A DNA stretch of 64,000 nucleotides from Theobroma cacao. Lineage: Eukaryota > Streptophyta > Magnoliopsida > Malvales > Malvaceae. Position 1 is the stretch's first letter. Each line of letters opens with the position of its first letter. Made by a program: the position numbers and the translations under genes. The notes below the pieces were generated by a model. It was not told the DNA's origin. It saw nothing but the letters and a program-made list of their open reading frames with translations, and searched no databases. Of this stretch, positions 10,911 through 23,422 are shown piece by piece. The DNA is taken from positions 9,043,683 through 9,107,682 of the forward strand of contig NC_030855.1 of the NCBI RefSeq assembly GCF_000208745.1, given 5' to 3'.

Positions 10911-13656
10911 TGTAAAACCTGACCCTATAAACACATGTCATGACATACATGCACTGAGTAGCATATTATTACGCTAGGAAAGTTCCTAAGAATAGACGAA
11001 ACCCGGTATTGTACCTAACGGTACACTTGAGTTGATTTAACCTCGAACTAGTATTGTAGGATGAAATTTAATATTTTATAGTCCAGGAATGACTAAAAAT
11101 GATTGTTCGGAGTTCGAGGGTTCATTTAAGGAAAAAATTTAAAATTTTGATGTTTAGGGGCAAAATCATCATTTTGCCACCTAAGATAATAATTTGATCA
11201 TGGAGTGAAAATTTTGACCAAGATTAACTATTTGGAGTATAATTTAACGATAGGAAGTGAAAAATTTCAATTCTGACAATTTTCGAAACATAAGGGCAAA
11301 ACGGTAATTTTGTCACCTTGAGGTAAAAATCGTAATTTTCACCACCCAAAACTTGTCAAAATCATAGGATTTACTTATTTTTGGCATGAAAAACTATGGT
11401 ATGTTAAGTGGTAAAAAATTAAAGTTTAAAGGATGAAATTTTAAAAACGGGCCAATGAGAAAGTGACACATGGCACTTTTTAATTGTTTAATATTATTTT
11501 AAAGGAAAATCAGCCCATTTAAACCTCACATCATGTGATGGCCAGCCATAAGGAGAGAACAAGAGAGAAAATAGAGAGGAAAGGAAGAACAGAGAAAAAC
11601 CAAAGGAAAACTAGAAAATTCAAAGGGGAAATCGCGTTTTTTGTCCATTTACGCTTCTAACGGTAAGTTTTTCGATTTTAGCTTGATTTCTACCTTTCTT
11701 ATGCCTTTGTTTTCATTTAGCATGGTTGAGGAGAGAGATCAAAAAGTGATGCCAAGGGCTCGACAAATTTCAAGTTGGAGGAATTTGAAATTCTTATGTT
11801 TTGATTTTTAGTTAAATTGATAGTTTTAGTTAGTTAAATGTGTATAGAAATCAAATTGGGAAAGAAAGCATGAAATTTTCACAATACCCACCCTTGGCCA
11901 AATCTTCAATGATGTACAATGATGAAGAACTGATTTTTATTTTGAGAGAAATGAAGAGAAAATGATGAAAAATGGTTAAATGTGATAGAAAAACAAAGTG
12001 GAAAATTTACCTAGTTAATGTCCCATTTTTGGCCGAATTTTCCAAGGAGAAAAGTGAGCTGATTTTGGTGATTTTAGAGGATCATTGTTTGATATTTAAT
12101 GGTTAGAAATGTTGGAGAGAAAATGGGACAATTTAGAGCTAAAATAGAGCGCGTTAGCAATTTATTGGGTAAAGTGCTAAAAATAGGTTCATACCGCGTT
12201 TAAGCCGTTTTAGGCTATTGCATTTCATACCATGCATTAGTATAGGAATTAAGTCAATTATATAGTGATTTAGCATCAATGTGGTAAATTGTGAAATTTT
12301 TGCAATGTGTTTAGGAGGAGAGCTTTCCGGTAAAGGCAAGGAAGTCATACCCGACGAACAGTGATCGGGACACCTAGAGAGCATTTAATTTGTACAAACG
12401 GTGAGTAAACCTATTATTATTGTAAATTATCTAGAGTTTATTTTTAAATGCTCTTCATGGATTTATGAAACGAAAATTAGATGAAAATGGGATTTTTTAT
12501 GTTTTAGAAATAAAAGTGAAAAATAAATATATTGTCTTGATTTTCTGAAATAAGAAACTTTTGATTATGAAATTGAGTAAGTGGAGGCTGTCAATTGTCT
12601 TGAAAAATATATTTTCCTATGAATGGCTTACGATATATGAGTATATGTGGCTATATTTTATAATTACATTGGGAATTTATGTAAGCTGTCTTTTACTATG
12701 CAGGCTAGGTAAATAAATAAAAATCATGTTATACTATCGAAATTTTATTAAAATTGGTGGGTTTAGTCATTGCAGTGACGGGTTTTCATGGACTACCTAT
12801 TAGAGGGGCACGGTAAATTCGGTTATATAGTTACTCCGGTTGTAGAGGCAAGGAAGGTAACTCCCGGGGTAGTGTTAGAGCTCACTTCACGTCGAACCCC
12901 CACGTGAATGTGTAACTCGGCCAACGTCAAGGAACGACTTGTTTTCAAAACTAACATGTGTTTAACATGTAAATATCTTAACAACCTTGGCGGACTCGAT
13001 TAGATGCCTCGACCAAGGTATCCCCAAGGACTAGTTTTGGCTTGAGCCTTGTTTTTAATAAAAGTTATAAGCCTTAACAATTGTTTTGGTAAATTACAAA
13101 TATTTTATGGTTTAAGAAATAAATTGAGAACCTTATGAAATGGTTTGTAATTTGTTGTTTAAACTTGCCTCCATGTTACTCACCTTTAGATATTTATGAT
13201 AATGTCTGTTTACTCATTGGGATTACAAAATCTCACCCACCTTCTTTCCAAATATTTTAGGCCTGTGGTAGCTTGTAGATACCTAATTTTGTAGAGGATT
13301 CCAGTTGACCCCTCTATCACACAGACAGTAGGTTACTATCACCAACACTTGGTGTATTTATGGGCCACTTGTCATTGTAATTATTATTGTACATTATAAC
13401 TTTGTAAATTATTGTATGTATGAATTTATTTTACTTCTAAGTTACAAAAGATTACTTACACGTGTTTCTATAAATATTGTTTTATATAAAATGCTATATT
13501 TTTGTCTTTTGATTTACTTGAGCCGAAAATGACTGAAAATTGTTTAAAACTGATATGTAAGCCTTGCGGGGTTCTGATTGGTATTTCGAGTAATGAGTAT
13601 CAATCAGGACGTCGCGATGGTTGTCATGGGCCGGAGGGAGGTTCCGGGTCGTGACA
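10911..13656 (+). repeat. G1 3' LTR
   Basis: Pairs with 3126-5888 and ends GTCGTGACA at 13656, followed by TSD copy GCCTA. The CpG palindrome of the 5' LTR is mutated here to CGTCGCGATG (13610-13619). Confidence 0.96.
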
Positions 13657-13661
13657 GCCTA

Positions 13662-15029
13662 GGCTTTATAACTAAACTATGGAATGGGTGTTTGTGTATT
13701 GTGATGTGAGCCACATGGCTGGCTTAAGCTGTGTGTGCCTAGAGTAGGATATGTAGAGGCTATCATGAACGCTAAAGAGTAGATTACCCTAGGTGAATGA
13801 TGCGTTGAGATGATTCAATTGAATGATGCCTTGAAGACTTAAAGGCATTTAGAACCCTAATCGAGATTAAGATAATTAAGGCTCTACGAATGTGATTTGT
13901 GGTTTAATGTGGAAAGATGCGAATGATAAAGGCATGATAACCGTATTTGTGGATATATGTTTTCGTTCAAGGAATGAATTCTTGACGTTGATCTGATTTG
14001 TGGTTGAACGGATTCTAGTCCCCTTGTGACTATGTGTGTGCTTGCAGGGATGGTGGTAAGCAGGGACGGTGGCACTAATCATGCCTGTGATTCCTACCTA
14101 GAGTGCTTTAATGCCATCTGTTGAGATTACTTCGAGTGATGCCAAAGTCAGGAGATTACTCCGGTCGATGATCTATTCTCCACCCGTTGCTTTGGCACGT
14201 TTATGATCTATTGTCCACCCGTTGCTTCGGTAAATGCATGATCTTTTTCTTAGCTCGTTGGCCATCGAGCATGATCTGACTATGTCTAAGGGAGGACCAC
14301 TCATTGATTTGATTGCATATGGAATGAGATAGCCATGGAGAGCCTTAGATAAATGTGATATAATTCTGATGTGATACTTCGGCGATTAGAATGTGTCGTG
14401 GAGAATGATTTGAATAACTTTGATCGGCTTCAAGGGTAAGCCTAACGATATGTGTGATGAACTTTGGAGACACTTAGGGATAATGATATGCCCTGTATTT
14501 GGAGATGTTTGCTAGAACATCTAGTTGCACGAAAAGTGCGTATAATTTGTACATGTATTTTATATAAGCATATATGATTTTGTTTATCTGCACAACTCAT
14601 TGAGTATTATAGTACTCACCTATTTGTATACCATGTGTAGATAAATAGGCAACAGAGTTGTGATGTAAAGGTTGTCTAGCGAAAGACCAATTTTGGCATC
14701 CGATAGGTACTTTGTTTTGGTCACTCCGCTAAGTCAGTTAAAGCCTTCTGCTATGGACAATATGTGTAGGCACTGAATGCCATGTTATATTGTGTGTAAG
14801 GGTCGTTATGTACGAACTTGCCTTGATTGGCCAATGTATGGCCTTTTGACCATTTGTATAAACTATCTGCTAAGGATAATGTATTTCTATTGAATTTATT
14901 ATGAATATTTGATTATTAAATCTCTTGGCTTATGTTATATGATTTTGGACAGAGGGTTGCTCGGGTCTAGTGGGCTTACCTACTAGGCTCGTGCTTAAGT
15001 CATGGACCCCTCGGATTTGGGTCGTGACA
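13662..15029 (+). repeat. Element A 3' LTR, second part
   Basis: Resumes directly after the right TSD of G1 and ends GGGTCGTGACA at 15029, the terminus shared with the LTR V/M group. No coding sequence is visible; the antisense frames near 13876-14082 overlap each other and match nothing I recognise. Confidence 0.85.
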
Positions 15030-15652
15030 ATTATTATTTTAAAAACATTTTATTATCAATACTATGATAAATAATTCATTTAAAATATTATAAATAATTT
15101 TAAGTCAAAAAAAATCTTAAGCTTTGCTGTTCTTTGTTAAAATGTATCATAATTGGATGTTTGTGTTGGGAAATGTGAAGTGGATGCTTTCCATTGACAA
15201 GGAAAGAGCATTTTAAGTTTCTCATGCCTTCAAAAGCTTGAAATTATTTACAAATGAATAATGATCGTTTTGATAGTGTTTTATCATCAATATTATGATA
15301 TATATTTTGTTTATAATCTTGTAAATGAGTATAAATAAAAAATAAATCAAAAGTAAGTTCAAACCTTTTTTGTTCTTTGTTAAAACTTATCATAATTGGA
15401 TGTTTGCATTGAAAAACGTGAAGTGCACCTATCCATTGACAAAGAAAGAGCATTTTAAGTTTATCATGCCTTCGAAAGCTTGAAATGATTTATGAATAAA
15501 CAATTATCATTTTGATAACATTTTATCATGAATATTATGTTATATAATTCATTTATAATTTTATAAATGATTATAAATTGAAAATACATCAAAAGTTTTG
15601 CTGTTCGTGATTAAAATCTATCATCATTGGATGTTTGCATTGGGAGAAGTAA
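15030..15652. repeat. AT-rich tandem repeat, about 2.6 monomers (candidate satellite)
   Basis: The block 'ttggatgttt' recurs at 15153, 15396 and 15627, spacings 243 and 231. The whole unit repeats: 'ttgacaaggaaagagcattttaagttt', '(t)catgcctt(c)(a/g)aaagcttgaaat', 'ttttatcat(c/g)aatattatg'. It lies exactly between the end of LTR A and the start of LTR B, has no LTR termini and no open frame, and is not seen elsewhere in the window. It is the best candidate for original host DNA, possibly satellite. Confidence 0.8.
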
Positions 15653-16201
15653 TGTGAAATCCCACCTTGAGTAAAAAGATAAGTTAGGAAATCCTTAGGT
15701 GAGCATATAGATTACATATTTTGACTAAGAAACTTAGTTTTACCCTTCAAAAGAATTTATTGACACTTTTGAGGCAAAAAATTTTCTAAATTTTGGAGGG
15801 GTCAAAATATGTGATTTTTTTAAAACAATATTTTGAAAATAAAAAATGGCAATAATGATTCCCTTGATTTTAGTTGACAAAAAATGATTTTTTCATAATT
15901 TTTGGTGTACATTTGCAATGGTAATTGGGAGATGCAAATTTAATTTCATTTTAACTTTTTTTATTTTGTTCTTGAAATCAAAATTTGAATTTTGATTCTT
16001 TTGGATTTTGATTTTTTTAATATTTTTATTGAATCTAAATAGGGGGTTGTTTACTTATTTACATTAAATATCTTAAGTAAATGGAGAGTAAAAAGTAAAA
16101 AAAACATTTACTTCAATGGTATTATATGTAAATAAGCTACGTAAGTTTTATAGGCAATCTATCTCAAAAACTTCATTTTATCTCAAATGTATCAAGACAT
16201 G
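15653..16201 (+). repeat. Element B 5' LTR, first part
   Basis: Matches 43868-44425 block by block (start, the 'gattacatattttgact' block, 'cttaagtaaatgg', 'ctcaaatgtatc'). It stops at ACATG 16197-16201, the left TSD copy of Y1, in the middle of the palindrome cluster. Confidence 0.92.
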
Positions 16202-18566
16202 TGTTAATATAAGCCCTACAAGCCAATCTGTGGTTGTATGGGAATTTTAATTTTGAGATATTCATGTATGACATTTTGCTATTCATAATAACATTGAGGT
16301 AGTTCTTTATCCATAAGTTTGTGATTTAATTACTTTTTTGTACTTATGTAGATAAAGCCCATGAAACTATATATGCCTTGCAAAGGAATTGTATTGGGAT
16401 ACAATTATGAGATCCTTATGCGTTAAAGCATTGTTCCTAAAAGTTTCTGATCATTGTATTATTGAGACAAGGCATCAATAATGCTCAAAGATTGCCACAT
16501 GTTATGTTCCTTACTTGTGAAGTAAGCAATCGTTTTCATCGGTTGAAATATAGATGTAATACCCTGTACTTGATGTGGTGACTAATAAAGCTTATTAGAC
16601 ACCAATTGAGGTTAATTATAATGTTTAAAAGTGATGAAAGATGAAATGAATAGTTGAGATAAAATATTCCGCACGCGAGAAAATAATAATAAAATAATAA
16701 TATTTTATCAAAGAAGAATTTACGAGATAAAAAGTGATTCGGAAGTGAATTGCGGCATAATAAGGTATTTTGGGTACCAAGGAGACAAAAGGAGACAAGA
16801 GTAAATTTTTAGAATAAATAATATTTTATTAATAAAATAATATTAAAATATTAATATTTTATTCAGTGTCAGAATTTTCAATGAAGGAGGAGTATATGGT
16901 CAATCTAAGTGAGGGAGAAGAAGAATGAGGAAATTTTGAAGAAAAAAATGACGTTAATGGGGCCGCGTGTCTTTATTAAGTAAAGATAGCACAGGTAAAT
17001 AAATATTTTAAATATTACGAGGACACTGTGTTGGAGTACAAACTTCATACTTTGTTTGTACATGTGTAGAAGAAGATAATAGAAGGAAGTTGGAGTTAAA
17101 TGAGTGTTGGGAGGACTAAATTAAAATGGAAAGAAACAAAAAGGGCAAAATGGTAATTTTACATGAAGTTTGGTCAAAGCTTCCAAAGGAAGCTTTGACT
17201 GTAATTTTTTTCAACCCAAAACCGTTCTTATCTCCTTCAGCAAGATTTTTTCCTCTTCTCCTCCATGCTCCACTCAATTCCTGAAGCTTCCATGCCATTT
17301 TCTCTTTATCCACCATGAAATCAAGTTTTCTTCACTTTCTTGTGAGACCTCAACCCCTACAGGCTCATAACTACGCATAGACACAATAACATGGGCTAGG
17401 GGTAGTTTCATCATTTCCTCTAAAAAGCTCTTAGAATAAGGTTTTATGATATATTAAGGTCTAAATAGGCATAAGACCGAATAAATAATGTGTAATGATG
17501 AAAACACGAAGAAAACTAGAAGTTTCGATAATTTTTGAAATAAGGGCAAAATAGTCATTTTTCACCTCAAGTTAGAATTTTTAAGTTTTCATGAACCTGA
17601 GCATTTCTAGACCATTATGGACCTTGTCCTAGTGTCAAAGGAGTAAAAGGATTGCATAAAGGGTTGGAGGAGAACAAGTTAATTTATAGAGGGGCATTTT
17701 TGTAATTTCAAAGGGAGTGGATAAGCTTGGGATATAAATATCTTATCCTTCCAGTAACTTCATAAATTTCCAGCAGCTTCTTCTTCTTATTCTCTTCCCA
17801 TCTCATGTTGCTTCCGTTCTCCATGGAAGCTTGATGTGAAGCTTTCATAACTTTCTCTCCTTAGCTCTAAATTTCATACCTTTGTGCCTTTTTTACTAGA
17901 ACCCTTGTATTCTTTCACTCTCTTACCTTAAAACCCTTGAAAATTCCCACTTCCATACTTTCTCTCACTAGCTAGGTATTTAGAGAGATAAACCCCTACA
18001 ATAGCTTGGGAATTGTTGGAAAGAAGTTCAAAGTTACAAAGCTATCACGGTGAGTAGTAAATTAGTATTAGGTTTTAAGTGTTGATAATGTCTAGTGATT
18101 GGCTTGTGAGATTTATTGTTGAGATTGTGTATTGACTCTAATGTGACTAGAATAGTGGGAATAGATAGCCATTTAAAAATGCCAATTGAAAGCTAGCTAA
18201 AAGATAGCTTTTAGAGTTTATAGTGTGAATTAACATAATAGTGACGTTAATGTAATGGTAGGTTCCAACGAAGTTCCATCCTCCCAATTGGACCATTAGG
18301 GAAGTAAGAGTCGGTTAAAGGCTCAACGCATACTGGTGAGTGGACTTGCATTTCAAAATTTGTTTTGGGCATGTAAATTTCTCTGCACAATATACTGGAA
18401 TGATTTTATCCAGCTTTTCTTAAAAGAAAATGCACCTTGGGAACAAGCCTTTGGTTAAGTGATTTTATATTGTGAAAATGTGCTATACAATGGTTTATGT
18501 GTTATCACAATATGATAATATACAATATATGCATTAGGTGCTTCTTTGCATGTTGATGTGGACCTT

Positions 18567-18740
18567 GCTATGTGCGAGTAGGAGTGTGCATAAGGCGATG
18601 ATGACTCGGCTATGTGCAAGTACACGTGCACATAAGCCAATGATGACCCGGCTATGTGTAAGTGGGAGTGCGTATAAGCCGATGATGATCCAGCCATGTG
18701 CTAGTGGGGAGTGCACATGAGCTGATGACGATGGGAGAGT
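18567..18740 (+). repeat. 42-bp minisatellite in LTR V
   Basis: The 'gctatgtg' unit start recurs at 18567, 18609, 18651 and 18693 with exact 42-base spacing. The unit includes agtaggagtgtgcataagccgatgatga-like text. The frames over it on both strands are repeat artefacts. Confidence 0.92.
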
Positions 18741-18938
18741 GTGCATGATGATGAATGTATATATATATACATGTATAGATATGTGTGTTATAGAAAGTTC
18801 ATGAATATGTATATGGTTGAACTACATGTGAAATTTGACATGTTAAACTTTGGAAAATTATATGAGTTTTATGTTGTGTTGGTCATGTGAACAGGGTGGC
18901 CTTTGCTTGAGGCAATGGGAGAATTTTTGCTGGTGCCC

Positions 18939-19345
18939 TGTTTCTCGCTACAGCGAGAATGAATCTCACTGTAGTGAAAAACTCTCGGGTTTGAAGGTGT
19001 GTCTTGGTTCAAATCTCGTTGCAGCGAGAATGTTACTGTAGCGTCTTGCTGCAGTGAGAAACTGTCTGTTTTGTGACTAAAATTTCACTGTAACGAGATT
19101 GAATCTCATTACAGTGAAAATCTTTCTATTTTGCTCCTCATTTGGCTCAGTTACTACCCTATTTTCCATTTCTTTGGTACCATAGTTGAGCATGAACTTC
19201 CAACATTAAGGAATAAATGAATTAAGTTTAAAATGAGGAGGTTTGGTGAGAAACCCTTGGCCAGTTAAGAAACCCTCGGCTAGTTGATAATTTAAGTCAA
19301 GTGTCACTGCAGTGGAAAGGCATTCTCGCTGCAGCGAAGAGCCGA
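18939..19345. repeat. CTCGCTGCAGCGAG-type palindrome cluster in LTR V
   Basis: At least eight copies or half-copies: TTTCTCGCTACAGCGAGAA near 18942, ATCTCACTGTAGTGAAAA near 18963, CTCGTTGCAGCGAGAA near 19014, then 19044, 19085, 19107, 19303 and 19325. Arms and centre vary together, so many copies keep partial self-complementarity. Confidence 0.88.
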
Positions 19346-21131
19346 CGTTGATTTGACCTGATTCGCATGAATGCTATTAAAGTTTTCACTCTCCAAATCC
19401 TTTGTTGATCATGGACCCTTTTCATAAAGTGATTTACGCATGTGGGGTTTACATGAGGGGTTTAATAAGAATTAAATAAATTGCATTATTTTGGAAAAGG
19501 AATGCATCATGATTTTGTTAAATATTCCTTATCGTATGCTTGTTCCCTTATTGTTCACTTACTGGGTTTATACTCACCATTTTTAGCTTCATGTTTTCAG
19601 ATGACGAGACAGTTGGTAACTAGGTCAAGGTGCTCTTGTAGACTCGACTATTGGTAGGTGTCTCGGCATTCAGTAGCTGTACATTCGTCGAGTTTCTCCG
19701 TTGGACATCGAGTCTCCTTTTGTTGTGTATACACGAACCTAATGTAAATTATTAACATACATGTTGTAGACAATGTATATACACTTGTTTGGTATGCTAG
19801 TGTGAGGTGGAAATGTTTAATATTATTTTGATTCTAAGTTATGAAATGTGACTTAGCAATATATGATGGAATGATAAACATGTCAGACTAATAGGCTTGC
19901 TTGGGCTTAATGGACTATATCCATTAGGCCCTTGCGCCGATCATGGCCCTAAATTTGGGTCGTGACATTTCCTTTCCATGTTTTCTTTTCCTTTCTTCTC
20001 CAAGCTTCTTGAGCACTAAATTTACAGCCTTTAACCCCAATTTTCAGCACATCTAAAACCTAGGAGGAGAAGAAAGAAAAAGAGAGAAAGGAAGAAAAAG
20101 CTTGGTTTTGGTGATTCAAGGAACGGTAAGAATTCTTGTTTTTGGCTTGAGTGGTCTTTGAAATTGAGTTAGTGACTTAAAGAAATGTCTTGTGGCAGCA
20201 AAGATTGGCTTGATTGGAGAGAAATTGGTAACACATAAGCCAATAAACCCATGGGTACATGAAGGACTCAAAGTGGAAAAGGAAAATGGTAAGCTTAACA
20301 CTATGTTTTAAAGCCTACGATTAGTTGAATATTGTGAGGAATTACGGTTGTTGAAAGGATCTATTTGCCTAAGCTAGTTGAAAATTATTAAGATTGTATG
20401 GCATGTTGTTTGAATCAAATGAAAAAGGAATATTGTGGATGGAGGATTGAGAAACAAAGTATTGAAAGTTAGATAGATAACGATACGTGTAAACTAGGAA
20501 ATAATCGTGTGAAAGTGAGAATGATTGTTGCTGCCATATATATGGATTATGTGCGGAAATATAAGATGGATTTGAGTGGAAATTATTTAGAAAGGTTGAA
20601 GTAGACACGGGACATCATAATTAAGTTGCCGGTGATATAATTTAAGGAATTTCGTAAGCAATGGATATAAGTAATGTTAGTAAAAAGTGTATTAAGATGT
20701 GAGTTAATTGAAGATGGTTTCATGATAGGATGAAAAATATAAATTTGAGTAAGGATTAATTGATTAAAGTGCTGCTCGTATACGTATATAATTAAATATA
20801 TTGAGTTTGTATTATTGTTAGGAAGTGCAAAGATAAGGTTAGAGTACTGTGGTGGCATGTCGTAGTAAACATTGAGCGACCGACCAGTGAAAATAATCAG
20901 AGACACCTCCGATCAAATAGCGATGTAATATCCGGCTATCATAAGGTGAGTGAACTTGCATTTCAAAATCGTTTTGGGAGACATAATTGTATTGGTATGA
21001 AACATTGAATGATTTATTCCAACTTGTCTTTAAAAACGTGTGCCTCGGGAACAAGCCTTTGATAAAATATTTTGATGTTGTGAAAATGTGAAATGTGTAA
21101 TAGGACGGACTTATGTGCTCCTATATTGTGT

Positions 21132-21133
21132 TG

Positions 21134-21167
<34 letters not shown>

Positions 21168-21170
21168 ATA
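21132..21170. repeat. (TA)n(TG)n microsatellite in LTR W
   Basis: A run of about 13 TA units is followed by TG units, just before the 42-bp minisatellite. Similar TA runs lie beside the minisatellites of V, M1 and M3. Confidence 0.9.
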
Positions 21171-21200
21171 CGAATAATGTTGTGTAATGATATTGACTCA

Positions 21201-21360
21201 GTTATGTGCGAGTAGGAGTGTGAATAAGCAGATGCTGACCTAGCTATGTGCGAGGGGGAGTGTACATAAGCCGATGCTGACCCAGCTATGTGCGAGTAGG
21301 AGTGCGCATAAGCCGATGCTGACCTAGCCATGTGCTAGCGGGAGTGCATATGAGCTGATG
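21201..21360 (+). repeat. 42-bp minisatellite in LTR W
   Basis: Unit starts 'g(t/c)tatgtgcgag' at 21201, 21243, 21285 and 'gccatgtgctag' at 21327, exact 42-base spacing. Same unit and same period as in V. Confidence 0.92.
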
Positions 21361-21573
21361 ATGATGGGAGGGTGTGTATGGTGATGGATATATATATATA
21401 TACATATATAGATGTGTGTGTTATAGAAAGTTCATGAGTATGGTATATGGTGTTGCACATGTGAATCTTGCATGTTGAACTTTGGGAATTATTATGCGTT
21501 TCATGTTGATTTTTTTGTCATTTTAGTAGAATGGCTTTTTCTTAAAAGAAAGGAAACTTTTTCATGGTGCTCT

Positions 21574-21666
21574 GTTTCTCGCTATAGCGAGAAACTTTCA
21601 GATTTGGAGGGGTAATGCTGGTCGAAATCACGCTGCAGTGAGAATGCCTTTTGCACTACAACGAGG
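21574..21666. repeat. CTCGC/GCGAG palindromes in LTR W
   Basis: A perfect GTTTCTCGCTATAGCGAGAAAC-type palindrome starts at 21574. A half-site CGCTGCAGTGAGAA lies near 21631 and a further decayed copy at 21654-21666. Confidence 0.85.
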
Positions 21667-23422
21667 ATTCGTCGTTTACTTAACTTGAATTGCACGAATG
21701 CGATTAAAGTTTTCACTCTTTAAATCCTTTGTTGAGCATGGACCCTTTTTATCAAGTGATTTACTCATTTGGGGTTTACATGAGGGGTTTTGATAAGAGC
21801 TAAACTAAATTGCATTGTTTTCAAAGATGTGTATCATGATTTCTAAACCTTCCTTAACGTTGCTTGTTCCCCTGCTATGTTCACTCACTGAGTTTGTACT
21901 CACTTTTTTTTTAAAAAATTCATGTTTTAGGTTTTCTGAGTTAAAGGTGATTGGATCCTAGGACGAGGTGCTCCTCCTTATATATTGCTCGGTAGGTTTA
22001 ACGTGCCACTAAGTGTTATCAAACGTGCCCAGAGTCACTCCGCTGAAGGTCGAGGTCTAATTATGTGTATATGGATATTTGATGTGAAACATTAAGGTTC
22101 ATTTGTTATTCAATATATGTATATAATGGTTGATGATGCAATTATGATTGCATCACTAGGCTTTATGAATTGTTTTCAAAGGAATTGTAATTTAGTATTA
22201 CGAATTTCGGATTCTAAAGGAATATGGATTAATGTATAAGATCATGTAAGTAGGTTTGCTTGGGCTTGGTGGGTTGAGCCTATTGGGCCATTACGCCTAT
22301 CATGGCCCGTAAATTGGGCTGTTATAATAAAGATACTTGGAAATAGCATGTGGGTGCTTGCCATGGGAGAGCAAGAACATGACCTGCCATGAGAAGTGCA
22401 TTTGGTATTTCACTCAAGTGTCTATGCAATACTTCTCATGTGTCAGTTGTGTAAATACTTCTTAGACTTGAGACACTAAGTTGTCTTATGTGTGAAGTGC
22501 TATGCGTTGATTTCATCCTTATGGCTGCCTAACCAAGGATGCCAAAGCATGATGCTTTTGGGTATAGCATGAAGCATGTGAAGGCCAATGAGTGGTCAAG
22601 ATAGGAATCATCACCCCAAGTGATGCAAGGGACATATACTAACTATCTTGGTTGATATTAGCTTATTAAAGTCCTTGGCAAGGGTGACTTGAAGATTATG
22701 AAAGGAGTTTCATAAGTCTCTATAAAGCTAATGATCTGACTGAAAGAACAAATATGGAGATAAATAAGAGTAGGCACTGTACGAAGCTCTTATCATCTTC
22801 GGGATATATGATCAGGGAATGAATTACACTGAAAAACTATACACTGAAAGGTTGTCAAAGAATCTTTTGACTTTTCTAATAATTGGGTGGCCATGATGCA
22901 TTGCTAGATGCCAATCATGTTTATGAAATTGAATTAGTTAATTTAAAATTGAAGATGATTCATTTAAATTAATTAATTAAAAATATTATGATTCAATTCC
23001 ATTGCCAACATATTAGGAACCTAATGGGTCACACACAAAGGTTGCAATTTGGATTAAATTGAGAGTGTGATTATTTAAGTTAGACTTAAATCAAATTTTA
23101 GGTTTTAACTAATAAGGACCTAATTAAAAGAGTTTAATTAGATACTCGTTAAATATTATAATTGATATAATATTAAGGACTTATTTTGTAAATTTTAAGA
23201 AGTTAAACCTAGATATAAATATCACATTATAGCAACTCTTTTTTAATATAGAAGGAAAAGAGAACAAAAAATAAGGGTTTTTCTCTTGAGTGCTGCCACT
23301 CTTGAGAAGTTTATTTTTTTTATTTTGAAAACTTTTCCTCTGATTCTTTGCTAGAAATCAAAGAAGAAAAAGTGGACAAATCGTTGTCCACTAGCTAGCA
23401 CAAGCCCGTGGCATAAAGCTCT

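Larger units (their letters stand above)
3126..13656 (+). mobile_element. G1: structurally complete, coding-dead Ty3/gypsy retrotransposon
   Basis: Two LTRs of 2763 and 2746 bp begin TGTAAAACCTGACCC and end GTCGTGACA. A PBS follows the 5' LTR (5896), a polypurine tract precedes the 3' LTR (10897), and the 5-bp duplication GCCTA flanks the element (3121-3125 and 13657-13661). The interior has the order Gag, protease, RT, RNase H, integrase, which defines Ty3/gypsy. It is inserted in the 3' LTR of element A. I placed about 20 in-frame stops and at least two frameshifts, so it cannot express an intact polyprotein. Confidence 0.97.
17341..19967 (+). mobile_element. V: gypsy-type solo LTR nested in W
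   Basis: Starts TGTGAGACCTCAACC and ends GGGTCGTGACA, 2627 bp. It is flanked by TTTCT (17336-17340) and TTTCC (19968-19972), a one-mismatch TSD. The same termini on the opposite strand bound M2's two LTRs and M3. It contains the 42-bp minisatellite at 18567-18740 and the richest CTCGC/GCGAG palindrome cluster (18939-19345). No coding sequence. Confidence 0.88.
16555..22326 (+). mobile_element. W: gypsy-type solo LTR, split by V
   Basis: Starts TGTAATACCCTG and ends in a decayed GGGCTGTTATA. It is flanked by ATAGA (16550-16554) and ATAAA (22327-22331), a one-mismatch TSD. Y2 provides the empty site: its sequence runs straight through GTATAGAGATACTTGG. Without V it is about 3.1 kb. It shares its start with L. 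It carries a 42-bp minisatellite (21201-21360) and a palindrome pair (21574-21666). Short antisense frames at 20369-21331 are LTR artefacts. Confidence 0.88.

Noticed and set aside
15030..15652. Possibility that the tandem repeat belongs to LTR A or LTR B
   Set aside because: LTR A ends with the standard GTCGTGACA before it, and LTR B starts TGTGAAATCCC after it. The B 3' LTR is preceded by a purine tract instead of this repeat.
18455..18746. Repetitive frames on both strands over the 42-bp minisatellite
   Set aside because: A 42-base unit is a multiple of three, so any frame without a stop stays open. The same occurs at 21014-21331 and 57335-57559.
17341..19967. V as an ordinary internal part of W
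   Set aside because: V has its own TG...CA ends, matches M3 and the M2 LTRs end to end, and is flanked by TTTCT/TTTCC.
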